64,000 nucleotides of DNA from contig JAEZBX010000062.1 in the NCBI GenBank assembly GCA_023412765.1, positions 1-64,000 on the forward strand. Direction: 5' to 3'. Within the stretch, counting starts at the first letter, position 1; every line of letters begins with the position of its first letter. The notes below the pieces were generated by a model. It saw nothing but the letters and a program-made list of their open reading frames with translations, was not told the origin of the DNA and searched no databases. Below, piece after piece: positions 8,775 through 16,600 of this stretch. This stretch comes from Bacteroidota bacterium. GTDB taxonomy: Bacteria > Bacteroidota > Bacteroidia > Cytophagales > Cyclobacteriaceae. The translations under genes were made by a program, and so were the position numbers.

Positions 8775-9923
8775 ATGAAAAAGCTCTTTTACTTCGGCTT
8801 GCTCGGATTGAGTTTGCTTGAAATCCTCAAGGTTTATCTTATCATGCCAATGCCTGGCAGTCAGCAAATGGACAGCATCGATGCGGCATATTTTATCCAT
8901 ACGTACCGGTGGTATTTTCGCCTGCTGTTTGGTTTAATGATTGTGTTAGGTGCTCTTCCAGCATTTCAGGTAAGGTGGAAGTGGCTTCCTCTAATCCCGG
9001 TTTTATTGGCGGGCTATGTAGTGTACTATTTCAATTTTAAAATGACAGCAGATAAAATTTTTCTGGAGCCACAGAAAAAACTGGTGTTTACCACAAAAAA
9101 CGAAAATCCCCTCGGTGACACAGCCCTTGTCATAGGTGTGGCGCACAACGGTGAAGCTAAAGCATACCCTGTAAGATACATAGGCTATCATCACCAGGTA
9201 CGCGACACTGTGGGAGGAAAACCGGTTATGGTAACTTATTGTACAGTGTGTCGTACCGGCCGCGTATTTGAACCGGTAGTAAATGGCACCCCAGAAAAAT
9301 TTCGGCTCGTTGGCATGGATCATTTCAATGCCATGTTTGAGGATTCGTCTACAAAAAGCTGGTGGCGCCAGGTTACAGGAGAAGCTGTAGCCGGACCGTT
9401 AAAGGGATCTCTGCTACCTGAAGTAGAGAGCTTTCAGATGTCTGCTTCTAAATTTTTCTGGCTGTATCCGTTTGGTAAATTGATGACCGCAGATGAGCCT
9501 TCCGTTGTTTATTATGACTCGCTTTTCCGCTATGAACGTGGTAAAAGTAAAGGTGATCTTACCAAGAGGGATAGCCTTTCGTGGAAAGAAAAATCGTGGG
9601 TCGTTGGTGTCAGAGTGAATCAGAAGGCTAAGGCGTACGACTGGAATAAACTTGTGGAAAAACGTGTGATCAATGACAATGTTGGAGGTGTGCCCCTAGT
9701 GGTAGTATTATCAGAGGACAATCAGAGCTTTGTCGTTTATCAACGGCCGCTTTCAGAGACATTTTCAATCGCTGGCGACACTCTGGTTCTAGCCGATAAG
9801 AAATTTGATTTTTCAGGTCGAAGTACGAATTCTGATTTCCTTTCATTGAGGCGAATACCCTCGTACCAGGAGTACTGGCATAGCTGGCGGACTTTTAATC
9901 CAGGGACGGAAGTCTTTGAATAG
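8775..9923 (+). CDS. DUF3179-domain membrane protein
   Basis: A protein of 382 residues with three N-terminal hydrophobic segments (about 5-25, 45-65 and 72-90) followed by a large soluble DUF3179 domain (about 100-375). The family hallmark is a cysteine-containing motif, here VTYCTVCRTGRVFEP (about residues 154-168), giving a CxxC pair; a second conserved stretch is PSYQEYWHSWRTFNPGTEVF at the C-terminus. The function of the family is not known. The CxxC could bind metal or take part in redox chemistry, but that is inference. The gene starts at ATG 8775 and ends in a reiterated-word element. Confidence 0.85.
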   Translation: MKKLFYFGLLGLSLLEILKVYLIMPMPGSQQMDSIDAAYFIHTYRWYFRLLFGLMIVLGALPAFQVRWKWLPLIPVLLAGYVVYYFNFKMTADKIFLEPQKKLVFTTKNENPLGDTALVIGVAHNGEAKAYPVRYIGYHHQVRDTVGGKPVMVTYCTVCRTGRVFEPVVNGTPEKFRLVGMDHFNAMFEDSSTKSWWRQVTGEAVAGPLKGSLLPEVESFQMSASKFFWLYPFGKLMTADEPSVVYYDSLFRYERGKSKGDLTKRDSLSWKEKSWVVGVRVNQKAKAYDWNKLVEKRVINDNVGGVPLVVVLSEDNQSFVVYQRPLSETFSIAGDTLVLADKKFDFSGRSTNSDFLSLRRIPSYQEYWHSWRTFNPGTEVFE

Positions 9924-10290
9924 ACGTTATTAGTTATTAGTTAATAGTTAATCGTGGTGGGTGCGACCGCCATTCAAGGCGCGTCTCGTTAAGAGCGCTC
10001 CGTTCGTCATTCGTACCGATAGCTATCGGTATTCAGTGTTCCTTGTTCGATATTAACATGGTCGATGCCTAATAAGATTTAACTCTGTGCTGGACTAGCT
10101 CTGCCAGGAGCCTCCTGTTGTAACACAATCCATGGATGAGAACTCCTAAGAATTTTGTTATGCAATCCAACCGCCATTCAAGGCGCGGCTCGTTGAGACC
10201 GATCCTTCATTATTCGTACCGATAGCTATCGGTATTCCTTGTTCCTTGTTCGGTGTTCATCTCCTTGTTCCTTGTTCGATATTCAATAAA
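9924..10290. repeat. Reiterated-word element C with duplicated block
   Basis: A gene-free 367-base stretch between converging genes. It begins at the DUF3179 stop with TTATTAGTTATTAG words. A block of about 85 bases starting ACCGCCATTCAAGGCGCG occurs twice (about 9966-10050 and 10170-10255). Each copy contains the 18-bp perfect palindrome TACCGATAGCTATCGGTA (10014-10031 and 10217-10234) followed by GTTCCTTGTTCGATATTC-type words, which are further reiterated to about 10284. No coding potential is seen. Confidence 0.65.
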
Positions 10291-10291
10291 T

Positions 10292-10330
10292 AAAAAGATG
10301 CGTCCCTCTCGAACGCACCTTTTCTTTTAT
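10292..10330. terminator. Bidirectional terminator
   Basis: AAAAG-A-TGCGT (about 10292-10302) pairs with ACGCA-C-CTTTT (about 10312-10322), a 10-bp stem with one mismatch and a 9-nt loop. Both flanks are T-rich when read on the matching strand (CTTTTTATTTATT for the minus strand, CTTTTCTTTTA for plus). It lies 30 bases past the stop of the minus-strand hydrolase gene and most likely ends that transcript. Confidence 0.7.
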
Positions 10331-10353
10331 AATAAACCCAAAACAACATGAAT

Positions 10354-12036
10354 CTACCACACTGAATATTTGTTGTGTGCAACCAACCACGAATGCAATT
10401 TTTTCCAGACAAGATCATCCGCGTCATTCGCCACAAATAATTCTCCATGACCAAAATCAAATGGACGATTGGCATTCAATGTCACGATATGACTTGTGAT
10501 ATCGGTGCTGCTGGTAAGCGTTGCCGTGTAGTCTCCAAGTGTTCCAAATGCACCACCGGCACCGATGTATAGTATTGGAACTGAAATTTTATTCAGGTGA
10601 TCATCGAACGCCACGTCGCCGCCCTCATTGCACGCACATAACCTTGCTTCATAAACCGTTTTTTGTGGTTGATAGGGAGGCAATGATTTCATCAAATTAA
10701 ACCATCGGTCCATATTTGTGTAGTTCAATCCGGTAGGCACACCGTTAGTAAAAGCTCCGGAAACAAAATGCCATGAAGGCGCCGGAGGATTTCCCAATAA
10801 ATACGTGTTCGTTCCCACAAATAGTGCAGCCTGCAAGTTGCTCAAGCTCGGTATGACTGGTGAAGTGTCGTCGGGTGAGGTGGTAGCCAGATTAGCAAAC
10901 ATTGCGAACGTTTTTCCGCTGGCAGTTTCATAAATGCCGTTGTCGATGCTATTCTTCGCTTCCGTCGCTGTATTGCAAACGAACTGGCGGCTCTCGTTAT
11001 CCGCTTCATTATATTTCATGACCTGGTCAATTGCAACCAATCCTTTGATGTCGCGCAGTAACTTATGCTGCTGAGTCTCGCGGCCAGCAGCTCCGTAACC
11101 TACCACAACGCCGTAGCTGAAACCTAAAAGGTTCATTTTGTCAAGACCTTGACCTGTAAGCCCACGAATGAGACGGGCAGCCGCCAAGCCGATCAGTGTG
11201 TGATCGATGTCCCGGTCTACGCCCCAATCCTTCATAAAAGTAAAGTCAGTGGTTTCGACTGGTGTCAATGTCCAGCCAAAATCCATACCCCATACGTCGA
11301 TATCCTTTGATGCGAGGTAATATGCTGATGATGTCTCTGGATTAATATCATCGGTACCCGGCGCAAGAAAAATTGATTTGAAACTGAGTGCCGCTCCATG
11401 TAGCATAAAGACAGCTCCATCTGTCTTAACAGGTTTGAATGGACGTTGCTCGCGAACAACGCGATGAATTCTTATGACATCATACGGCCCGTTCCCAACG
11501 CGCACTTCGAATTCATAATGAGCGATCTTTGAGTTCTTTTGCTTTCTCGTAACCTTACAACCCGACGTATTGCTCCTCGCATGACTTGGTGTTCGTGATG
11601 CAACTTGTGTTTGATTATTAAGGGTGTACTCAATGTTAAGAACTTCAACATCGGACGCGGCCAAGGTAAGACTGTTAGATCGGCCGGAGGAAGATTGAAG
11701 CACAACCTTGTCGTTGTTGGTGGCCAATCCGATCAACTTGATGTTGGGCTTGTCGATATTCACGTCCTCCTTATATATCCCAGGCTCTATATAAATTGCC
11801 TGCCCGGGTTCTGCTTCTCTTATTGCTTGCTGAATTGAACCTTCCTTTGGAACAAGGATGCTGTTGTCATAAAAGGTTTGTTCCAGAAACTGGACCCACG
11901 CGTCATCTTTCAGATTTTGTAGATCATCCGGACGAGTCGAATCATCTTGCATCGGATCGGAGCAGCTCATTAATACCAGTAATAACCAGGTGAGCATGAG
12001 AGCGATGTTTGGGAGCTGTAATGTTGACTTCTTCAT
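10354..12036 (-). CDS. Lipoprotein with pectinesterase-like N-region and alpha/beta hydrolase domain
   Basis: A 560-residue envelope lipoprotein: a hydrophobic leader ends in a lipobox (LVLMSC, Cys about 25). Residues about 60-130 contain SIQQAIREAEPGQAIYIEPG and further short beta-strand-like repeats, typical of the start of a right-handed beta-helix or pectinesterase domain. From about 180 the sequence is an alpha/beta hydrolase: AVFMLHGAA (oxyanion loop), GFSYG nucleophile elbow (S307) and a late GHGELF (H530). The third triad member is not assigned. An esterase or lipase acting on lipid or polysaccharide ester is likely; the substrate is unknown. The beta-helix part is too short for a full domain and may be a binding remnant. 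Upstream on the same strand is a TPR regulator that may control it; a terminator follows. Confidence 0.8.
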   Translation of the reverse strand: MKKSTLQLPNIALMLTWLLLVLMSCSDPMQDDSTRPDDLQNLKDDAWVQFLEQTFYDNSILVPKEGSIQQAIREAEPGQAIYIEPGIYKEDVNIDKPNIKLIGLATNNDKVVLQSSSGRSNSLTLAASDVEVLNIEYTLNNQTQVASRTPSHARSNTSGCKVTRKQKNSKIAHYEFEVRVGNGPYDVIRIHRVVREQRPFKPVKTDGAVFMLHGAALSFKSIFLAPGTDDINPETSSAYYLASKDIDVWGMDFGWTLTPVETTDFTFMKDWGVDRDIDHTLIGLAAARLIRGLTGQGLDKMNLLGFSYGVVVGYGAAGRETQQHKLLRDIKGLVAIDQVMKYNEADNESRQFVCNTATEAKNSIDNGIYETASGKTFAMFANLATTSPDDTSPVIPSLSNLQAALFVGTNTYLLGNPPAPSWHFVSGAFTNGVPTGLNYTNMDRWFNLMKSLPPYQPQKTVYEARLCACNEGGDVAFDDHLNKISVPILYIGAGGAFGTLGDYTATLTSSTDITSHIVTLNANRPFDFGHGELFVANDADDLVWKKLHSWLVAHNKYSVW

Positions 12037-12274
12037 AATATTAAGAATTTGTAGGCTATGTTGCCTGGGTTGAACATCGCTTAAAGTGAGGGCGCCACTA
12101 CGCGTTAAAGCGTGTTCAAAAGTGCGTCGGAAAGGGTAGGGCAGGTTATCAGGGATGTTGCAAAGAGTGTCAACTTTTTAGAAAATCCTGTGCCTGGCGG
12201 AAATCGCGTTGTAAAATGTTTAGACTATGTGCCACGCGATGTTTTCAGACAGGACTTTGGATCGTGACAGAAGC
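12037..12274 (-). other. Leader between the AraC-TPR regulator and the hydrolase gene
   Basis: A 238-base gap long enough for a separate promoter for the hydrolase gene. It contains GGAAAGGGTAGG near 12130; similar GAAAGGGTAAA runs lie at about 14262 and 14310, upstream of the regulator itself. These could be binding sites of the regulator, but the evidence is only a short shared word. Confidence 0.3.
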
Positions 12275-14158
12275 TCAGCGTAAGGCAACTGCAGCACTTA
12301 CTGGCGGCAAATTCATTTTGCGAAGGAGTTCGCCAAAGCGTGGATGGGCGCGAATTGATTCGTAGCCAGGATTCCAGGCGATCCAGGGTATCCAACTGAA
12401 CTTCTGATTATAACATTCCTCCAACCAGTATAACGCCTCATCGGTATCCCCCAGCAGTGCATAAATTTCCGCCAGCCCCCATGTATCGATCGGACTGGGA
12501 TCTTCTTTTATTTTCTCTGCAAGCTTGCGTGCCTCATCGACTCTACCCGCTCTTGCGTAACTTGTTGCAAGGGTCCATTCCCAGTCAGAGCCTGATTCGG
12601 CCGCCTTTTGATGTGCTAATATAGCTTCGTCGTTCCGTCCTTTTGATGCAAGAATTCCTCCCTTCACATATAAACCAAAGCCGAAGTCAGGCAGTATTTT
12701 CATTGCCTTTTCGACTTCAACGTTAGCCTCGTCCAGACGATTAAACCACCAATATTCGCCCGCCAGATATGATACATTCGTTGAAGAGAATGGGTCGAGC
12801 TGCGCTGCCTTGATTCCGTGAATTATTGTTTCTTCAGTTTGCCCGAACAACATTTTGAACCACGCGTAATTTGCGTGGGCTTCCGCAAGGTTTGGATTCA
12901 ACTCCAACGCGAGACTAAATTCTTCTTCCGCAACCTGCCAATCCCAGTCTCGGTACAGTGCTATCATAGCTAACGCCAAGTGAGTTTGCGCGAGATTATT
13001 GTCTAATGCAATAGCCTTCCGAGCTGCTGCTTTTGAATTAGAATAAGCATCTGGCGGAGGTGATGATGAATGTCCAAGTGAATTATATCCGATTGCCAAC
13101 CCAGCCCAAAGCAATGGATCGCCAGGATCTTCTCTAACGGCTTCGTGAAGTATTGTCATTCCTTTCTCGATACTCTCAGGTGTAAATTGGTTGATGTGAT
13201 ATTGACTGCTGAGATAAGCGTGATACGACCTTGGATTGACGATGCGTGTGGCACCGATACGTTCCTCTTCGTCCTGGGTTAATGAGACGCGAATCTCCTT
13301 TGCAATATCGCGGACTACGGTGCTGTGCATCGCGAGAGCATGCCGAATGTTTTGGTGATATTCTTTAGCCCATAAATGTCTTTCTTCTGGGAATGGATCA
13401 ATCAACTGTAACTGTATCCTAACGCTGTCGCCAGATCCGTAGACCGATCCTTCTACAACCATGTCAACACCAAGTTCCTTTGCAATGTCCTGGATGAGCA
13501 TGTTGCTTTTTTGATAGCGCAACGTGGAGGTTCGGGAAATAACTCGCAAAGCACTGACTTGCCCCAACTGTCCGATCAGAGCATCATGCATACCCTCTAC
13601 AAAATAAACTTGTTCCGGATGGCCGGTAAGATCGTCAAAAGGAAGGATGGCTATCGAAACGTTCGCAGTGGTTTTGTTTGTGAATTGATAGGCAACCACA
13701 GCGATGGTGACTGCGACAAGGACGATGATCAATAAGAATTTTTTACTGAGTCCTTTATGATTCTCACGTACTTGTTTGGAATTGCCTCCTTCAATAGGCG
13801 TATCGACTTCAGCGACGCGCTTCCTAAGTTCGCCTGGAGAGAAGCCGTAATAGTCCCGAAAGCATTTATTAAAATAACTGGGACTGGTAAAGCCCACTTT
13901 ATATCCTATTTCAGACGCAGTGGCAACATCTGCCTGAAGCATCTTCATCGCTTCTTCCAATCGCACTTCTCTGATAAACTGGCTTACAGATTTCCCTTTG
14001 AGTAATTTAAGTTTGCGGTGCAATTGAAATCTGCTGATGGCAACAGCATCAGAAAGCTCGCTTACGCCGAATTGTTCGTTTTGGAGATTGTTCAAAACAG
14101 CGTCTGTGATCTTTTTCAGGAATAGTTCGTCGCGGGATAACAGTTTTTGGCTTTCCAT
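12275..14158 (-). CDS. Membrane-bound AraC-type regulator with TolB-like and TPR domains
   Basis: A 627-residue one-component regulator. An AraC/HTH_18 DNA-binding domain sits at the N-terminus (about 10-115; GVSELSDAVAISRFQLHRKL and YKVGFTSPSYFNKCFRDYYG motifs). A single membrane helix follows (about 143-162, FLLIIVLVAVTIAVVAYQF). Then comes a TolB/FlgO-like domain (SIAILPFDDLTGHPEQVYF, ISRTSTLRYQKS; about 168-300) and tetratricopeptide repeats (about 320-615). The layout, cytoplasmic DNA-binding head and periplasmic sensor tail, recalls CadC-type regulators, though here the head is AraC type. The periplasmic part probably binds a protein or ligand. The hydrolase gene downstream on the same strand is the obvious target. 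Start: ATG 14158. Confidence 0.88.
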   Translation of the reverse strand: MESQKLLSRDELFLKKITDAVLNNLQNEQFGVSELSDAVAISRFQLHRKLKLLKGKSVSQFIREVRLEEAMKMLQADVATASEIGYKVGFTSPSYFNKCFRDYYGFSPGELRKRVAEVDTPIEGGNSKQVRENHKGLSKKFLLIIVLVAVTIAVVAYQFTNKTTANVSIAILPFDDLTGHPEQVYFVEGMHDALIGQLGQVSALRVISRTSTLRYQKSNMLIQDIAKELGVDMVVEGSVYGSGDSVRIQLQLIDPFPEERHLWAKEYHQNIRHALAMHSTVVRDIAKEIRVSLTQDEEERIGATRIVNPRSYHAYLSSQYHINQFTPESIEKGMTILHEAVREDPGDPLLWAGLAIGYNSLGHSSSPPPDAYSNSKAAARKAIALDNNLAQTHLALAMIALYRDWDWQVAEEEFSLALELNPNLAEAHANYAWFKMLFGQTEETIIHGIKAAQLDPFSSTNVSYLAGEYWWFNRLDEANVEVEKAMKILPDFGFGLYVKGGILASKGRNDEAILAHQKAAESGSDWEWTLATSYARAGRVDEARKLAEKIKEDPSPIDTWGLAEIYALLGDTDEALYWLEECYNQKFSWIPWIAWNPGYESIRAHPRFGELLRKMNLPPVSAAVALR

Positions 14159-14347
14159 AATCGTATATTCGAGCCAAGAGAAAATGAACTATTAAGTTAC
14201 ATAATTAACGACACATCATTTAAGGCAAGTGAAGAAATATCTGGGAAATGGTGCTTTTAGAAAGGGTAAATTTTGTTGAATTACCATGTCCCTTATCTCA
14301 GGCAATCACGAAAGGGTAAAGGATAAGATCAGCTGACAATCATTCCT

Positions 14348-15640
14348 CTAATTAAATTCGTCTTCGTAAACAAGTTGTCCTTCGATGTTCCGGACAGTAA
14401 CGTAATCGATAGCTCCTGGGCCAGTGAAGGTAAATATCATGCCTTTGATTTCACCAAAGTCTTTTGTGTATTCAAGCTCATGAACTGCTGTTCCGTTGAG
14501 AAAAATCGTAGTGTGCTTATTTTGATTCTTTATTCTCAATGTTTGCCATGAATACGGATCTGTTCCCAAAGTAGACAGATCATAGTCTTTTCCGCCTTTG
14601 TAAACCTCTCCGACTAAAAGCTCCAATTCACTTATGCAGCCTTTCGTGGTAATAGGAACAAAAAATACGTTCTCCTCGGTAATAAGCATGAGCTCCATTT
14701 GGGGGCAGGGTACCGGTGGCATTCTAGCATCGGTTAATTTCTCGCAACGAAGTCGGGTTTCAAGATCGAAGTTGTTGCTTGTGACACCATCGAAATCGCG
14801 CACATTATAGTATCGAAGATAAAACTCTTTCCCTGTATCCACAGTAGCATTCTGGAGGATATGTTCATCAACCTTTAGTTGTCCGCCGGATCGGATGGCA
14901 TGGGCGTCAAGATAGAAATGCTTTTTCTCACGCAGGTCATATTTTACAAGAGGCAGCCAGCCATCCGATTTTATATGAACCTTCGTAAACTTTAAAATGG
15001 AGTCATTTGCCATAATTCGCGCAAAATGAAATCCGGGGGTATAATAAATTGCTGAATAGTAATTGTTGGATGGATCTATTTTCACCTTGTCCCTTGGATT
15101 CCAGGATTGCTGAATAAAAAAGCTATCAGCCTGCACCTCGGAAAGATCATAATGGAACATCACGGTGTTGGGTACTCCCGAGGATATTGTTTTGTCAGCG
15201 GTAAAACCGACTTCTCCTCTCACAATAACTGAGCTGTCTTTTTTATTGAATCCTTGTAGCAAAACGAGTGCACCAAGCAAAAAAATTGCAACCCCAATCA
15301 CAACCACAGGAAGCTGAGGAAGCCGCTTCTTTTCTTTTTTTTCTGAAGTTGGCTCCGTATTCGTCAACTGGAGCGCATTTATTTTTTTGAATTCCTGCCA
15401 ATCCTTTACGTCAAGAAGGGAGACAAGCGCATCCAGTGTGGTCGGGTGCGGTAATTGGTTCAGATCATTTCGCCAAAGTCTTTTGAGTGTGGAGATGCTT
15501 AGCTTAATACCGGATTTATCCTCGATCATCTGTCCGAGATACTCCAACTCCCGTTGTTTTAGTTTTCCGTCTCCCCCCAACAGGAATTTTTTTTCCACCA
15601 ACGATCGATATAAGGTGATATAGTCGCGATCTGAATGCAT
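14348..15640 (-). CDS. Membrane-anchored HTH protein with concanavalin-like sensor domain
   Basis: A protein of 430 residues. The N-terminal 90 residues are helical and cytoplasmic, with a helix-turn-helix-like stretch (SGIKLSISTLKRLWRND, about 44-60) of a kind common in Bacteroidota proteins of this shape. One transmembrane helix follows (about 110-130). The remainder, about 140-430, lies outside the membrane and is beta-rich; it ends with a concanavalin/LamG-like portion (SWQTLRIKNQ, TTIFLNGTAVHELEY, IDYVTVRNIEG). This is consistent with a one-component transmembrane regulator that senses a carbohydrate or peptide; DNA binding is inferred. It is divergent, over 112 bases, from a gene for a secreted protein of the same general fold, which suggests a sensor and target pair. 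Confidence 0.7.
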   Translation of the reverse strand: MHSDRDYITLYRSLVEKKFLLGGDGKLKQRELEYLGQMIEDKSGIKLSISTLKRLWRNDLNQLPHPTTLDALVSLLDVKDWQEFKKINALQLTNTEPTSEKKEKKRLPQLPVVVIGVAIFLLGALVLLQGFNKKDSSVIVRGEVGFTADKTISSGVPNTVMFHYDLSEVQADSFFIQQSWNPRDKVKIDPSNNYYSAIYYTPGFHFARIMANDSILKFTKVHIKSDGWLPLVKYDLREKKHFYLDAHAIRSGGQLKVDEHILQNATVDTGKEFYLRYYNVRDFDGVTSNNFDLETRLRCEKLTDARMPPVPCPQMELMLITEENVFFVPITTKGCISELELLVGEVYKGGKDYDLSTLGTDPYSWQTLRIKNQNKHTTIFLNGTAVHELEYTKDFGEIKGMIFTFTGPGAIDYVTVRNIEGQLVYEDEFN

Positions 15641-15752
15641 ATATCAAAAGTGAACGGGTTTTGAACCAGAAAAGATCGGTAAATGGCTGTGATTGTAGCG
15701 TTCGCTCATGAGAAATTTGCGTGGTAGTCTTAAAGCATAAACTAATCCCGTC

Positions 15753-16391
15753 ATGAAAAAAGTAATTCTTGTTGTTTGTCTGATTTCCGTCGCCGCTCCT
15801 CTTTTTGCTCAAAAGAAATCGTATGATCTCCAGCAGCTCCTTAAAGAAAAGAAATTAACGGCTTACAGGGGAACTGTTGTTTCGATAACGGACGGTTCTC
15901 GCAAAGGTATTTCCATGACTGGCCTGGCATATCTTCCTGATGTGACCTTTTCTACTGGCACCATTGACGTTGACCTTCGTGGCAAAGATGTCATGCAACA
16001 GAGTTTTATTGGAATAGCCTTTCACGGTGTAGACACCACAACCACTGATATCGTTTATTTCCGGCCTTTTAATTTTCGATCGGCAGATCCTGTGCGAAAG
16101 ATTCATGCAGTCCAATATGTGAGCGAGCCCGAGTATCCCTGGCATAAATTGCGCGAGGAACGGAATGGCATTTATGAGAAAGGAATTGACTCGCCGCCAG
16201 CGGCGACCGACTGGTTTCATGCCAGGATCGTTGTCGAGGAAAAGCAAATTAAAGTATACGTCAATAACGCCGCGACACCTTCGCTTACAGTCGACAAACT
16301 AAATTCACGTCGAACCGGCAAGATCGGACTCTGGAACAATGGACTTGAGGGTGATTTTGCTAATCTGGTGATCGCCCCATCGGGGCGGTAA
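15753..16391 (+). CDS. Secreted concanavalin-like (DUF1080/LamG-type) protein
   Basis: A protein of 212 residues with a signal peptide (MKKVILVVCLISVAAPLFAQ, cleaved after AQ). The mature part is beta-rich and has the pattern of laminin-G or 3-keto-disaccharide hydrolase-like lectin folds: FSTGTIDVDLRGKD, then DWFHARIVVEEKQIKVYVNN and ending RTGKIGLWNNGLEGDFANLVI. No catalytic residues can be assigned, so binding is as likely as hydrolysis. It is probably periplasmic or outside the cell. Divergent from the membrane HTH protein with a shared 112-base promoter region. The stop runs into a reiterated-word element. Confidence 0.75.
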   Translation: MKKVILVVCLISVAAPLFAQKKSYDLQQLLKEKKLTAYRGTVVSITDGSRKGISMTGLAYLPDVTFSTGTIDVDLRGKDVMQQSFIGIAFHGVDTTTTDIVYFRPFNFRSADPVRKIHAVQYVSEPEYPWHKLREERNGIYEKGIDSPPAATDWFHARIVVEEKQIKVYVNNAATPSLTVDKLNSRRTGKIGLWNNGLEGDFANLVIAPSGR

Positions 16392-16600
16392 CTGTTGTCC
16401 GTTATCCGAATGCCTTGATCCTCATTTAATGCCTTAATTCCATTGAACCCACGGATAACGGATAACAATTAACGGATAACGGTTGATCCGGATAACGGAT
16501 AACGAAAAACGGACAAAAAAGAAGGTGAACCATCCGGCCCACCCTCTCTAACTTCAAACCTCAAACGTCAAACCTTAAACTTTAAACTTTAAACCTTAAA
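16392..16600. repeat. Reiterated-word element D
   Basis: A gene-free stretch between converging genes. CCGTTATCCG near 16398 is the complement of CGGATAACGGATAAC words reiterated at about 16451-16512. A second array of AAACCTTAAACTTTAAAC words (about 16556-16602) is the inverted form of the array in element A. It ends directly at the stop codon of the susD-like gene. Confidence 0.65.

Noticed and set aside
9924..10290. Insertion-sequence or MITE remnant
   Set aside because: No transposase fragment, no terminal inverted repeats at the borders and no target-site duplication were found; described as a reiterated-word element instead.
11605..11993. Plus-strand frames of 65-77 residues inside the hydrolase lipoprotein gene
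   Set aside because: Antisense to a well-supported gene; no start context or domain.
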